Shown: positions 33,948 to 43,937, counted from the first letter of the stretch. The stretch: DNA of 64,000 nucleotides from Bacteroidota bacterium (GCA_016191555.1 JACPVX010000067.1:1-64000), one strand, 5' to 3'. Numbers and translations are program-made. Notes: a model not told the origin generated them from the letters alone.

Positions 33948-36900
33948 CTAATCTACCTTCATCACTTTCACAGCCTTCATTTGAGTGGGCGTTCGAACCA
34001 TCAACAGATACATTCCACTGGGCAGTTCGTGCCCTACTGTTACGATTGAGTTTGTGCGTTGAGCAGATTGATGCATTTCACGACCCATCATATCCATTAT
34101 CTTAAGCGACACATCTTGTTGCTTATCACTTTGTACGTGTACTGTAAAATGATCGCGTGTGGGCACTGGATACACGTTTAACTCCATGTTGTCATTTAAA
34201 CTTATTTTCTCTTCTTCCATGGGCACTTCCTCTTCTGTTGCCACACGCCCCCCCGGTACCACAGTGGTAAACCGGCTGGTAGCTCCCCACACTCCTGCTG
34301 TTAAGTTGGTGCGTACCCTCGCGTAGTACGTTGTCCCCGGCAGCAAGCCGCTAAAATATTTTGTCTCAGACATCCCTTTTCTAACAATTGGAGTTCCGCT
34401 GAAATCAGAAGCGAGATTCAATTCAACTTCATAACTAGTAACGCCTGTGAGGGTGTTGGCCATGATTGTGGGATTGATCGATATACCCGTGGCATTATTA
34501 CGTGGTGTCATCACAAATGCTAGGCTTATGTTATTGCCGGTGGTAAATGAAGAAGTAATACCCCATTCACCTGGGCTCAAATTGGTGCTGATTCGAACAT
34601 AATACTTAGTATCCGGAGCAAGCGTGAAATATTGAGAGGCCATTCCCGTCTTGACTATCGCTGTCGCTGGTCCGAATGCAGGATCCGTATTTGCTTCAAT
34701 TGTATACATGGAGGCACCAGCACCTGGCACCGGATTAGAAGCGATGGTGGTGATGTAACGTACATTCACGGCATTATTAACCGGTGATCGCATAAAACTA
34801 TAACTGGTAGGACTACCCGTGGTAAGCTCGCGCACCAATCCATACAACCCTGGAGAAAGATTGCTTGATACACGGCCATAATATTTAGTATTGTAAGCCA
34901 AGGGTGTTGTAAATGTGACTGATGGCGTTGTAGACGAAGCGGAGATAATGCCGCTACTGAAATCACTCACCGGACTTAGTTCTACGGTATAACTCGAAGC
35001 ACCAATGGAGCTAACCGCCAGCGTTGGAAGCCAAGACGCGTTGGTCAATACATTATTTAGCATAATGTAAGTAAGTACTTGAGCAGGAGCTGTGGTGAAA
35101 GATTTTACGGGACCCCAGTTAGGGGAAAGATTTGTTTTGACGCGTGAGTAATACAATTTATTAAACTGAAGTCCACGATACATATAACTGAGTGTTGTTC
35201 CGCTTTGAACGAGTGCAGTTGCAGCACCAAAATTACTGTCTGTGTTTAGCTCAACGGTATAATTTGTAGCACCTATCACCGAGTGTAATTTTACTTCTGT
35301 ATTGATGTTTTGATTGACAGCAGACTGTGCCGGGGTTTCTACATATGCAAAGTTCTCTGGCAACCCAGTCGTGAACATGGTTGTTTTTCCCCACTTTGGA
35401 TTGCGATTAGTCTTAGCTCGAGCATAGTAGGTGGTGGCATACGCTAAACCATTGGCCGTGAAGTAAGGAGAAGCTGAATTAAACACGATTGGAGTACCAG
35501 TAAAATTAGGCTGGGTATTTAGTTCCACCGTATAGCTATTCGTTGTGCCCATCATGTTTACGCTCATCATGAAAGCAATGCTTACTCCGGTTGAAAGGTC
35601 AGCCGGAGATTTTACATAAATGTCGGGAGTGGCTCCGCTTTGAGCTGTTACTAATAATGGCGCACTAAAAGGCGAGCTTCCAAAATTAGGTGTCAGATCA
35701 AATTTGGTGTAATTCGTCCCATCCTTCTGTATTTTAAAAACAACACCTGAATTAGCTCCTCCCCCCGCGGTAGTTGCGCCATAAAGATACCCATCTGGTC
35801 CTTCCTCTAAACCACCGTAAGGGGCGGAACCATTACCGCAACAAAAATTAAAGAGAACTGAAAAATTAGAACCATCCTGATTGATTCTAAAAATGACACC
35901 CGCATTGTTACTTCCGCCATCTACTGTCGTACCAACTAAATATCCATCAGAAGTGAGCAGAAGTTTTCCATTTGGCTTCACACCATTAGCGCCATTGAAA
36001 TTAAAGAGTACGGTATAGTTGGTTCCGTCTGGCTTCACTTTGAAAATAACCCCCCTGCCCTGAGCACCTCCACCTATAGCAGTGCCGAATAAATCTCCGT
36101 TTGCTCCTACAATCAATTTGCCAACACCGCTTATTCCATTACTTCCATTAAAATCGAACAACTTCGTAAATCCGCTTCCATCCCGCTTTATTTTATAAAT
36201 AATTCCAAGGTTATGTGCTCCTCCTACCTCGGTGGTACCATATAAATTACCATTTGGGTGTTGCATTATTTCTGTTGGGGCTGCGCCATTGCTGCCACCA
36301 AAATCAAATAGTTTTGTATAACCCGTGCCGTCTTTTCTTATTCTATAGATAACACCATCATTCGAAACACCACCTGAACGAGTAGTGGAGAACATATCAC
36401 CATTTGGCGCTTCTACCATCCTCGTCAGGTAAGGCGTCTTTCCATTGATTCCATCAAAATCATAAAGCTTGGTAAAACCTGTGCCATCAGGTTTCATCCT
36501 GAAAATAGTTCCGAAATTATTCAGGCCACCAATCATTGTAGTTCCGAAAATATCCCCGTTTGAAACTTGCGTCAGTGATGTCAGAGGATTGCCCCCCGTA
36601 GGATCACTCAAGTTAACATTTACAATTGGCTGCGTTCCATCTAAATTCATCGATAAAACGGTGCCTCTCGCATTTGTCCCTCCCGATTGCGTTAGCAACA
36701 TCAAACGATACCCATCAAAACCTTGTACAGTAAATGTTTGTGGCACAGCAACAGCTGGATTGTAAACCATATCTCCCTGTTGACGGGCCGTGATCGTAAC
36801 GGTACCCGACCCTGTAATAGTCAGCATATTCCCATCTATTGTCGCAATAGCTGCATTATTGGAAACAAATGAAACCGGCAGACCGGATGTAGCGGAAGCC

Positions 36901-37283
36901 ACCAACGAAAATGGTTGCTCGCCCACCGTTTTAGCAGGCAACGGGCCAAAGGTAATCGTCTGATCTTTTCGATAAATAGTAATAGGGCGAACTACAGGAG
37001 TAGCCGCGTTGTACGAAGTATTACCTGCCTGAGTGGCAGTAATGTTAACCCTACCCATACGTTTGATGATGAGTTTATTCAGTTGCACCTCGGCAATTTC
37101 AGGGTTAGAGCTGGTGAATTCTACCGGCAGACGTGACGTGGATGTGGCCGTCAAAGTGATGGGTGCCACTCCCATTATGGCGGTACTGGTCAGGTTAAAC
37201 GTAATGGTTTGGTTGACCTGTCCACTTGCTTCTAAACTGCCTAGAAAAGCAAGACCTAGAAAAAGACTGATGATGGTTTTCAT
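33948..37283 (-). CDS. Large secreted repeat protein with T9SS sorting domain
   Basis: I place the start at 37283 (MKTIISLFLGL), giving 1111 residues with a signal peptide; upstream in-frame codons give no signal sequence. Domains: two Ig-like units (about 25-185, KDQTITFGPLPAK); a series of eight or so repeats with the core GTIFRMKPDGTGFTKLYDF (about 190-560), each starting GD(L/M)FGT-type; then about six fibronectin-like units with the core SYTVELN...YYARVKTN (570-1000). The end is a type A C-terminal sorting domain (VYPVPTRDHFTV to MKAVKVMKVD) that directs secretion by the type IX system and attachment at the surface. Confidence 0.88.
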   Translation of the reverse strand: MKTIISLFLGLAFLGSLEASGQVNQTITFNLTSTAIMGVAPITLTATSTSRLPVEFTSSNPEIAEVQLNKLIIKRMGRVNITATQAGNTSYNAATPVVRPITIYRKDQTITFGPLPAKTVGEQPFSLVASATSGLPVSFVSNNAAIATIDGNMLTITGSGTVTITARQQGDMVYNPAVAVPQTFTVQGFDGYRLMLLTQSGGTNARGTVLSMNLDGTQPIVNVNLSDPTGGNPLTSLTQVSNGDIFGTTMIGGLNNFGTIFRMKPDGTGFTKLYDFDGINGKTPYLTRMVEAPNGDMFSTTRSGGVSNDGVIYRIRKDGTGYTKLFDFGGSNGAAPTEIMQHPNGNLYGTTEVGGAHNLGIIYKIKRDGSGFTKLFDFNGSNGISGVGKLIVGANGDLFGTAIGGGAQGRGVIFKVKPDGTNYTVLFNFNGANGVKPNGKLLLTSDGYLVGTTVDGGSNNAGVIFRINQDGSNFSVLFNFCCGNGSAPYGGLEEGPDGYLYGATTAGGGANSGVVFKIQKDGTNYTKFDLTPNFGSSPFSAPLLVTAQSGATPDIYVKSPADLSTGVSIAFMMSVNMMGTTNSYTVELNTQPNFTGTPIVFNSASPYFTANGLAYATTYYARAKTNRNPKWGKTTMFTTGLPENFAYVETPAQSAVNQNINTEVKLHSVIGATNYTVELNTDSNFGAATALVQSGTTLSYMYRGLQFNKLYYSRVKTNLSPNWGPVKSFTTAPAQVLTYIMLNNVLTNASWLPTLAVSSIGASSYTVELSPVSDFSSGIISASSTTPSVTFTTPLAYNTKYYGRVSSNLSPGLYGLVRELTTGSPTSYSFMRSPVNNAVNVRYITTIASNPVPGAGASMYTIEANTDPAFGPATAIVKTGMASQYFTLAPDTKYYVRISTNLSPGEWGITSSFTTGNNISLAFVMTPRNNATGISINPTIMANTLTGVTSYEVELNLASDFSGTPIVRKGMSETKYFSGLLPGTTYYARVRTNLTAGVWGATSRFTTVVPGGRVATEEEVPMEEEKISLNDNMELNVYPVPTRDHFTVHVQSDKQQDVSLKIMDMMGREMHQSAQRTNSIVTVGHELPSGMYLLMVRTPTQMKAVKVMKVD

Positions 37284-37511
37284 AGAAAGGGGGCTTGTGT
37301 GTTGTGAAAGTTCTACTTTTTTAAGGAGAATGTCAATGCCAGATGGTACCGATCCAAATTGGAAAGGCAAAACAGGGTCATTTGCGAGTGCATAATTTGA
37401 ATCTCAACAGGTAATAGTGAAAATTCAGGCTTTTATACTCTGTCAAACATTCTTCCGAATTACAAAAGAACTAAACAACCTACTTTTGGGTTAGAAATAA
37501 AAACTAAATGG

Positions 37512-38174
37512 ATGACGAAGCCCAGTATTAAAATCGATGTTGTTTCAGATGTGGTGTGCCCTTGGTGTTACATCGGCAAGCGCAGATTAGAGAAAGCGGT
37601 TCAGCAGGTAAAAGATCAGGTTGATGTAATTATTGAATATCATCCCTTCGAACTTAATCCGGAAATGCCAGCCGAAGGCCGCAATCAGCGCGACTATCTC
37701 GTGAAGAAGTTTGGCAGTGAAGCAAAGTATGAACAGATCACCGGACATGTAACGGCTACTGCCGCACAAGAAGGCTTAGCATTTGATTTCTCTAAACAAA
37801 GTGTTTCCCCTAACACGCGCCAATCGCACCGACTGATTTATTTTGCCAAACAGCAAGGCAAACAACTTGCGATGAAAGAAGCATTGATGAAAGCCTACTT
37901 CACAGATGGTGTTGACCTTACTAAAAACGAAAGCTTAATACAGGTGGCAACCTCGGTAGGATTGGATGCCAACGAAGTGAATACATTTCTTCATTCTGAT
38001 GAAGGTCTAAACGAAGTGATTGCCGAAGAGAAATTAAATGTACAACGCGGCATCAGCGGAGTGCCTTTCTTCATCATCAATAATCAATATGGAGTATCTG
38101 GCGCACAGCCCAGCGAAGTATTTGCAAATGCTTTTTTAGAGATCAGTGGGGTCAGCTCAGGAGTTAAAAGTTAG
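37512..38174 (+). CDS. DsbA-family oxidoreductase, FrnE-like
   Basis: A 220-residue thioredoxin-fold protein with a large helical insertion. The redox motif is Cys16-Pro-Trp-Cys19 in VVCPWCYIGKRR, and the cis-Pro region is GVPFFIIN. It matches the FrnE/2-hydroxychromene-isomerase-like group, and has no signal peptide, so it is cytoplasmic. Monocistronic by context. Physiological substrate unknown. Confidence 0.9.
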   Translation: MTKPSIKIDVVSDVVCPWCYIGKRRLEKAVQQVKDQVDVIIEYHPFELNPEMPAEGRNQRDYLVKKFGSEAKYEQITGHVTATAAQEGLAFDFSKQSVSPNTRQSHRLIYFAKQQGKQLAMKEALMKAYFTDGVDLTKNESLIQVATSVGLDANEVNTFLHSDEGLNEVIAEEKLNVQRGISGVPFFIINNQYGVSGAQPSEVFANAFLEISGVSSGVKS

Positions 38175-38314
38175 AAGTGAAAAGTTAGTTTGAATAGCTC
38201 GAAACTTTGTCTATTTCAATTGTGACTAATTTCTATTAACTAATAACCACCAACTATCCACCTAGCGTTTTCACTAAAAAAAGGTGTACTTGCAGATTAT
38301 CATAATCCCTTCTC

Positions 38315-39391
38315 GTGAAAACTTTTCTAATGATCATCGTCTTATTAGGTCTCTTCATCATCGTCTCCGTATTTCTTTTCTTTTACCGTATTGGCAAACC
38401 GGTGAATCAGTCTGTCTCCGATTCCTATTATCACCATGCATGGAAAAATAAAATTATCTATTCCCCCATGGGGAATTGGTTTGAACTAGGTTATACAATC
38501 ACTGAAGCCGATGTCAATACCTTTACTGTTCTGAGTCGTGATTTTGGTAAAGACAAGGAAGGTATTTTCTGGAAAGGAATCAAACAACCTGTGGATTATG
38601 CCACATTTGTCATCGATAAACATCGTATTGCCAAAGACGTCAACCACGTGTACTACTGGCGTGATTTTGGTGGCGAACTAACTGCTGTGCAGGGAGCTGA
38701 TCCTAAAACGTACCAACCGTATTCATTACCAAATGAAGCAAGCGGTCAAGTATGGCATCGCGATCATCAATCGGTCTTTTTATATGGCAAAAAAATAGAG
38801 GTAGATGGGAAGACTTTCGCGCGCATCAATCAAGCGCTGGCATATGATTCGTTGTTTCTCTATGTTATCACAACAAATTATCTAGCTGCCTCCGGCACGC
38901 TGGAAGACAACACCAAAGTGATTCGCATCAATGAAAAACGTACAGCAAAACCCGAGGCAATCAACAACAGCTACGCCCGCATGGGCAACAAGGTGCTGCT
39001 CTCAAATTGGAAGATCGATTTCGTCATGGTTTCTTTTGATGCCATCGAATCCATTCAAATTGTGGACGAACGGAACATTATCGTCAATAAAAAATTGGTA
39101 AGCGATGGTAAATTGATGCCCGAAGTGGATGTGGTTAGTTTACAAATTATCGACCGCGACTTTTTAAAAGATAAGAACACCGTGTATTACGATAAGGAGT
39201 TAATCCCTAATGCAGATGCGGCTTCATTTGAAGTGATCAGTGAATTTTACTCTAAAGACAAACAGCATGTGTTCTATAAAAACACCCTGCTACCCAATGC
39301 GAATCCGAAATCATTTACCATTGATTATGGCACCAACATCGCGACCGATGGGAAGATATCATTTAAAGATGGGGTGATTGTAAATCAATAA
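38315..39391 (+). CDS. DKNYY-domain protein with N-terminal membrane anchor
   Basis: A 358-residue protein starting at a GTG. Residues 2-25 form a single hydrophobic helix (FLMIIVLLGLFIIVSVFLFFY). The rest carries DKNYY-type repeats such as FLKDKNTVYYDKELIPNA and YSKDKQHVFYKNTLLPNA (about 285-335), with earlier degenerate copies near 80-130. Exposed to the periplasm, function unknown. Confidence 0.78.
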   Translation: MKTFLMIIVLLGLFIIVSVFLFFYRIGKPVNQSVSDSYYHHAWKNKIIYSPMGNWFELGYTITEADVNTFTVLSRDFGKDKEGIFWKGIKQPVDYATFVIDKHRIAKDVNHVYYWRDFGGELTAVQGADPKTYQPYSLPNEASGQVWHRDHQSVFLYGKKIEVDGKTFARINQALAYDSLFLYVITTNYLAASGTLEDNTKVIRINEKRTAKPEAINNSYARMGNKVLLSNWKIDFVMVSFDAIESIQIVDERNIIVNKKLVSDGKLMPEVDVVSLQIIDRDFLKDKNTVYYDKELIPNADAASFEVISEFYSKDKQHVFYKNTLLPNANPKSFTIDYGTNIATDGKISFKDGVIVNQ

Positions 39392-39429
39392 ATGCAACTA
39401 ATCATAATCTTAGTTAAAAGAACCTGAAT

Positions 39430-39786
39430 ATGAAAGATTTAAGTGAATTAGCTAACCAACTGGTTGCAATGCTGAGAGAAAAGAAATTTGTCGAAGCCCA
39501 GGAACAATTATTCGCTGCCGATGCCATCGCCCAGGAGCCTGAAAAGTTCAAAGAAAGATCGGTCACAGGAAAAAACAATATCATTCTTAAAGAAAAGCGA
39601 TTCCTAAAAGGAGTCAAAGAATGGACTCGCTTTGACGTATCCGAACCTATTGTAAGCCAGCATCATTTTAGTATTCGGATGTATACCGAGGTAGATCTCA
39701 TCAACAACCAAAAAGTAGTTCTGGACGAAATTATTGTCTATGAAGTTTTAGATGGCCTCATCGTGAAGGAGCAGTTCTTTTACTAA
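39430..39786 (+). CDS. NTF2-like (SnoaL-fold) small protein
   Basis: A 118-residue protein with the cone-shaped NTF2 layout: N-terminal helices (DLSELANQLVAMLREKKFVEAQEQLF), then strands (HHFSIRMYTEVDL, VVLDEIIVYEVLDGLIVKEQFFY). No catalytic residues can be assigned. It lies 38 bp after the DKNYY gene and may share its transcript. Confidence 0.75.
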   Translation: MKDLSELANQLVAMLREKKFVEAQEQLFAADAIAQEPEKFKERSVTGKNNIILKEKRFLKGVKEWTRFDVSEPIVSQHHFSIRMYTEVDLINNQKVVLDEIIVYEVLDGLIVKEQFFY

Positions 39787-39800
39787 CTCAGTTCATCCGT

Positions 39801-41063
39801 TCAATCCACAATTGCCTGATAGGTTAACACTTTAAACTTATCGTTGACCTGGTAGGTGTTGGATGCAAACATATTGGTGTAGATCAGACCGATTAACTTC
39901 TCCTTTGGGTCGGCCCAATAAGCTGTATTGAATGCACCTCCCCACGAAAACGAACCGATTGAATAAATAGACAGATAATCATTGGCTGATGTTTCCAATC
40001 CAAAACCTAAACCAAACTGCATGGTGATAGGAGGTTGTGTTTGGTTCGTCAGCATTAACTCAATCGTTTTGCGACTCAACAAGCGAACGCCATTATATTC
40101 TCCTTTGTTCAGGAATAGTTGTAGAAACTTGGCATAATCTTCAATAGTAGAACTAAGTCCGGCACCACCTGAGAAATAAGTTCCAGCGGTATTCGGATAA
40201 TTAGGATTAAATCCCTTCCCTGCTGGTACTTCCATCTTCTTTAACATTCCTCCTTTAGATTGAGTCAATGCCACCAGTCGGTTGTGTTTTTCAGCAGGCA
40301 AATAAAAATAAGTATCATTCATACCCAGTGGTTGAAAGATACGTGTCTTAAAAAATTGGTCGAGGGATTGACCCGAAAGTACTTCCACCAAGTATCCAAG
40401 CACATCTGTATTCAGTCCGTACGTGTATTGTTCACCGGGGTGATGTTTCAACGGAAGTGAGCCCAACAATTTTATTTTATCTGCCAGCAATTGGTTGGCG
40501 GAATGCATGCCGATGCCACTTGGTATTTTTGATTTAGCATAGATGGCTTTAAAATCCTGACTCCCAATTTCCGCATAATCCAATCCGGAGGTATGCGTTA
40601 ATAACTGCCGGATGGTAATTTCACTTTTTGCAGGCACGGTAGAATAGGTAGTGTCACTCCAATTGATGGAACCCAATACTTTGGGATTCTTAAACTCTGG
40701 AATGTATTTCGAGATGGGATCATCCAACAACAATTTACCTTCTTCAAAGAGCATCATCACCGCCAGACTGGTAATGGCTTTTGTTTGTGAAGCTATTCGG
40801 AAGATATCGTCTTTCTTTAAGGCTGTTTTTGCTTCGGCATCACTGTAGCCATACGCTTTGTGGTACACCACTTTACCGTTGCGCACGATGAGCACCACCG
40901 CACCGGGTATATAATTCTTGGAAACATAATCATTGCAGAGTTGATCAATTCTCGCCAAACGCTCGGAAGAAAATCCGTTCTCTTTGGGACTGCCTGCCAC
41001 TAGAGATTGCGCCATGCTAACAGACGCACATAACCATAACGAAAGGGTGAATATCTTTTGCAT
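39801..41063 (-). CDS. Secreted serine hydrolase, class C beta-lactamase family
   Basis: A 420-residue exported enzyme with signal peptide 1-18 (SMAQ). The penicillin-binding/AmpC-type active site is visible: Ser-x-x-Lys in IASQTKAI (around residue 90-97), and a Tyr-x-Asn-like TYGLNTD further on. The family includes esterases, D-aminopeptidases and beta-lactamases; which is present here cannot be decided from motifs. Monocistronic by position. Confidence 0.88.
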   Translation of the reverse strand: MQKIFTLSLWLCASVSMAQSLVAGSPKENGFSSERLARIDQLCNDYVSKNYIPGAVVLIVRNGKVVYHKAYGYSDAEAKTALKKDDIFRIASQTKAITSLAVMMLFEEGKLLLDDPISKYIPEFKNPKVLGSINWSDTTYSTVPAKSEITIRQLLTHTSGLDYAEIGSQDFKAIYAKSKIPSGIGMHSANQLLADKIKLLGSLPLKHHPGEQYTYGLNTDVLGYLVEVLSGQSLDQFFKTRIFQPLGMNDTYFYLPAEKHNRLVALTQSKGGMLKKMEVPAGKGFNPNYPNTAGTYFSGGAGLSSTIEDYAKFLQLFLNKGEYNGVRLLSRKTIELMLTNQTQPPITMQFGLGFGLETSANDYLSIYSIGSFSWGGAFNTAYWADPKEKLIGLIYTNMFASNTYQVNDKFKVLTYQAIVD

Positions 41064-41143
41064 AAATAATTTTAGTACAGGAAAGATAAAAAGAATACTG
41101 AAAACTTGATACTAGATATGTGGTTATTATAAGACGTTTGCAC

Positions 41144-41593
41144 TCACACTACTACCGCCTTTGTCAATAAATGGCGGCCTGTATCAGAATAACCTTTCTT
41201 AAAATACAATTTCTTTCCGGCTTCATTGTGTTTCTCTACTTCCAGATGGATGGAGTTGACGCCTAACTTCATGGATGCGTTTTCAAGAAAGTCCATGGTT
41301 TGTTGTCCGATACCTTGATTTCTAAATTCGGTTTTGATAAACAATTCATCAATAAAAGCATCTCGGCCGCCATATTCAAAACTAAAACAGTAGGCGAGGC
41401 AAACATATCCTACCAGTTGTTTTTCCATTTTGATTAACCACAGTCTGCCTAATTCGGGATTATTGATGAATAGGTGTAGATTCTTTTTGTTTTTCTCCTC
41501 ATCAAAAGGATACTGATCAATGGCATAGAATTGTTCCATCATTTCTAAGATCGATGGAATGGTTTCATTAGTCGCTAATTCAAAATTTAACAT
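41144..41593 (-). CDS. GNAT-family N-acetyltransferase
   Basis: A 149-residue single-domain acetyltransferase. The acetyl-CoA motif A reads IDELFIKTEFRNQGIGQQTMDFL (Q/RxxGxG/A type), followed by LEVEKHNEAGKKLYFKKGY, the usual motif B. Substrate unknown. Confidence 0.88.
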   Translation of the reverse strand: MLNFELATNETIPSILEMMEQFYAIDQYPFDEEKNKKNLHLFINNPELGRLWLIKMEKQLVGYVCLAYCFSFEYGGRDAFIDELFIKTEFRNQGIGQQTMDFLENASMKLGVNSIHLEVEKHNEAGKKLYFKKGYSDTGRHLLTKAVVV

Positions 41594-41713
41594 GTGTTAA
41601 TCTATCTTTTCTTCTATCTCTGCTAAAGACTACGGTGATTTTGAGACTTCACAAACGGGAAGTTATCTATCTCCAGTACTCAAATCTGTGGAGACATAAA
41701 GAATAATTACTAC

Positions 41714-42175
41714 CTATTCTCTAAACCAATTACCGCGCCAACATACGAACCAACTCTCCAGCCTGTCAAAGTTCTCTTCATTTTTAGGTGCGGCAAACTT
41801 CCTGATTTTCTCACATTCTCCTACTGTCTTAAAAATCATCCGGAAGGATATCTTCGAGGTGGAATTTGTCAACGACTCAAAGCCTATTTCCATATCAAAT
41901 AATGGTTGTGAGTGCCGGGTCCAGGTGATTAATTGATTGGGTTTAATAATCTTAAAGACGGACGAGTTCTCATAATTTCCTTTCTCCGGTCCGTGCATGG
42001 TTAATTTCCACTTTCCATCCGGCACTAAATTAAATTCATGTATCGTGTTGGTAAATCCTTCCGGGCCCCACCACTCTTTTAAATGAAGTGGATTGGCAAA
42101 CGCCTGATAGACTACTTCTACCGGTGCATTTAATTCTCTCGAATTATAAATTTCATTGGCGGGACGGGTACTCAT
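41714..42175 (-). CDS. SRPBCC / AHSA1-domain protein
   Basis: A 153-residue START-like protein (RELNAPVEVVYQAFANPLHLKEWWGPEGF), the standard opening of AHSA1-type members. The C-terminus (ESWFVCWRGNWFRE) departs from the usual amphipathic final helix and has three Trp residues, which might be a local frameshift or drift; the rest is intact. Function unknown. Confidence 0.85.
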   Translation of the reverse strand: MSTRPANEIYNSRELNAPVEVVYQAFANPLHLKEWWGPEGFTNTIHEFNLVPDGKWKLTMHGPEKGNYENSSVFKIIKPNQLITWTRHSQPLFDMEIGFESLTNSTSKISFRMIFKTVGECEKIRKFAAPKNEENFDRLESWFVCWRGNWFRE

Positions 42176-42307
42176 GAGCGACTAAACTGTTTCATGATCA
42201 CAAATAATTACGGGCAATCCTGTTCTATTTCTGAAAGGTATGAATAAAATCATTAATAGAATCCAGACATGACCGTTCGGCAGATGAACAGATGAGCACC
42301 CTTTGTT

Positions 42308-42667
42308 CTAATACGATTGCGATTCGATTGATTTCGTGATGGCTGATTCTACATTTCCGGTGTGCCGGGTAGTTTTGGTTTCAATCAACATGACAAAGCA
42401 TTCATCTGTGGAGGAAACCCGATGGACAACGCCTTTTTTTACAACATAGAAATCGCCCGTCTGCATGATCCGTTGGGATTGGTTTTCAACTTCCATTAGA
42501 AGTTCACCTTCTACTATATAGAATAGTTCGTCTTCATGCTCATGCTGGTGCCACGGCACCTCTTGCCCTTTGATTTTTACAACCTTTATATATTGGTCGT
42601 TGACTTCACCAATAATTCGTGGCCAAAAATACTTTTCAACTTGTAAAAAGGATTCTTTCAAATTCAT
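42308..42667 (-). CDS. Cupin-domain protein
   Basis: A 119-residue single cupin. Start at 42667 (MNLKESF), overlapping the previous gene by 4 bp (ATGA); the longer in-frame start at 42769 lies inside that gene and is rejected. Metal-binding pattern HQHEHEDELFYIVEGE plus a later His in GVVHRVSS fits a functional cupin. Role unknown; likely small-molecule binding or isomerisation. Confidence 0.85.
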   Translation of the reverse strand: MNLKESFLQVEKYFWPRIIGEVNDQYIKVVKIKGQEVPWHQHEHEDELFYIVEGELLMEVENQSQRIMQTGDFYVVKKGVVHRVSSTDECFVMLIETKTTRHTGNVESAITKSIESQSY

Positions 42668-43521
42668 ATGCGAAACCGTTTCCCCTTGATAATTTTTCCT
42701 TCTTTCGCTGCACGGACATAGAGGACAACGCCAATAAGCAATAGGAAGATGACTGTAAAAATAGAACATTCAATGCCCACTGCTCCACCCGTTAACAAAT
42801 TAGGCCCGCTAAATTTCGATTGGATGATACTTCCCATATCGTCCAGCCCGGTAAGATTTGAACCAAAAAAAGGTTGTGCGAAATTCCATCCCAGGTGAAA
42901 GAAAAATGGGAGCCATATTCTTTTGGTATATATAAAGAGCATGGACATCGTAAATCCCCATATCAAATCAGTGAATAGGCTAAAAAGATTTGAATTGGGA
43001 TTAAACACATGCCACGTTTCTAATAGCATACCGATGATTAGTGTTGCATGAGTGCCTAGCCATCCTTCGAGTTCACGCACGACTAACCCTCTTGTAAATA
43101 GGTCTTCGATTAACGCAGCTACCATTAAGAGTGTGAATAATTTGATTGAATAGTGAGCGGTCGTTATGCCGAAAACCTGATAGTATCCTAATAAATATAA
43201 AATGAAAATGGATAAAGAAATCGTTAAAAATCCAAAAGCAAAACCTCCAAACATTTCTTTAGGAAAGTGCTTGATGGATAGTTCCGTGATTTCTCTTTTG
43301 TCATACCACCGAAACAAATAGTAATAGCTGACCAGTAAGACGATGAAAGAAATACAATGGATCATTGGATCTGCCATATTTCTATCGTCAGTCATGTAAT
43401 AAAAAAATGGCTTTAATACGAAGTTTTGGATTCCAACAAATAATGAAAAGCAAATACCTATTCCTACGCTAATCTTAATAATTGGAAAGTGTAACACTCT
43501 TTTGGCTAATTCATTCATCAT
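42664..43521 (-). CDS. CPBP-family intramembrane protease (ED variant)
   Basis: A multi-helix membrane protein with about eight hydrophobic segments. The ABI/CPBP motif appears as IEDLFTRG in place of the usual EExxxR, so one of the paired glutamates is Asp, followed by an Arg at the right spacing; a second site HLGWN fits HxxxN. Activity may therefore be altered. I start at 43521 (MMNELAKRV) because it lies behind an AG-rich stretch; the frame remains open to 43572. Coupled to the cupin gene, divergent from hxlR. Confidence 0.75.
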   Translation of the reverse strand: MMNELAKRVLHFPIIKISVGIGICFSLFVGIQNFVLKPFFYYMTDDRNMADPMIHCISFIVLLVSYYYLFRWYDKREITELSIKHFPKEMFGGFAFGFLTISLSIFILYLLGYYQVFGITTAHYSIKLFTLLMVAALIEDLFTRGLVVRELEGWLGTHATLIIGMLLETWHVFNPNSNLFSLFTDLIWGFTMSMLFIYTKRIWLPFFFHLGWNFAQPFFGSNLTGLDDMGSIIQSKFSGPNLLTGGAVGIECSIFTVIFLLLIGVVLYVRAAKEGKIIKGKRFRI

Positions 43522-43613
43522 TTCTTTTGGTTTATTAAATTGGGTTTTTGTAAATAGAACCATATAATACATTTACGTCAAGTACATACAGAATAGTACC
43601 TTTTCTAAATGAA

Positions 43614-43937
43614 ATGAAGAAAAACGTAAGGAAAGCGCACTGTGCAGTGGATTATGCCTTTCAACGAATTGGAGGGAAGTATAAAGGCAGGATTTTGTGG
43701 GTGTTGAGAGACGGACTTTTACGATACGGAGAATTGAAGAGGGCTGTAGTTGGCATTACACCGAAGATGCTTTCTCAGACGCTCAAAGAACTGGAAGCAG
43801 ATGAACTGATTACCCGAAAAGTTTATGTGGAAGTTCCACCTAAAGTGGAATACACACTTACCGCTACAGGCAAGGAACTAATTCCCTTCATCAAGCTCAT
43901 GCGCGCCTGGGGCGAAAAACAAATGTTACAGAAATAA
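43614..43937 (+). CDS. HxlR-family transcriptional regulator
   Basis: A 107-residue winged-helix protein (FQRIGGKYKGRILWVLRDGLLRYGELKRAV..., KMLSQTLKELEADELITRKVY, VEYTLTATGKEL), the whole of a small HxlR/YodB-type regulator. The conserved N-terminal Cys10 (AHCAVDY) could be a redox switch, as in YodB relatives. Divergent from the CPBP/cupin unit, which is its likely target. Confidence 0.9.
   Translation: MKKNVRKAHCAVDYAFQRIGGKYKGRILWVLRDGLLRYGELKRAVVGITPKMLSQTLKELEADELITRKVYVEVPPKVEYTLTATGKELIPFIKLMRAWGEKQMLQK

Noticed and set aside
41714-42175. Frameshifted AHSA1 gene
   Set aside because: The unusual Trp-rich end might be drift; no continued homologous sequence was found in another frame, so it is kept as intact.
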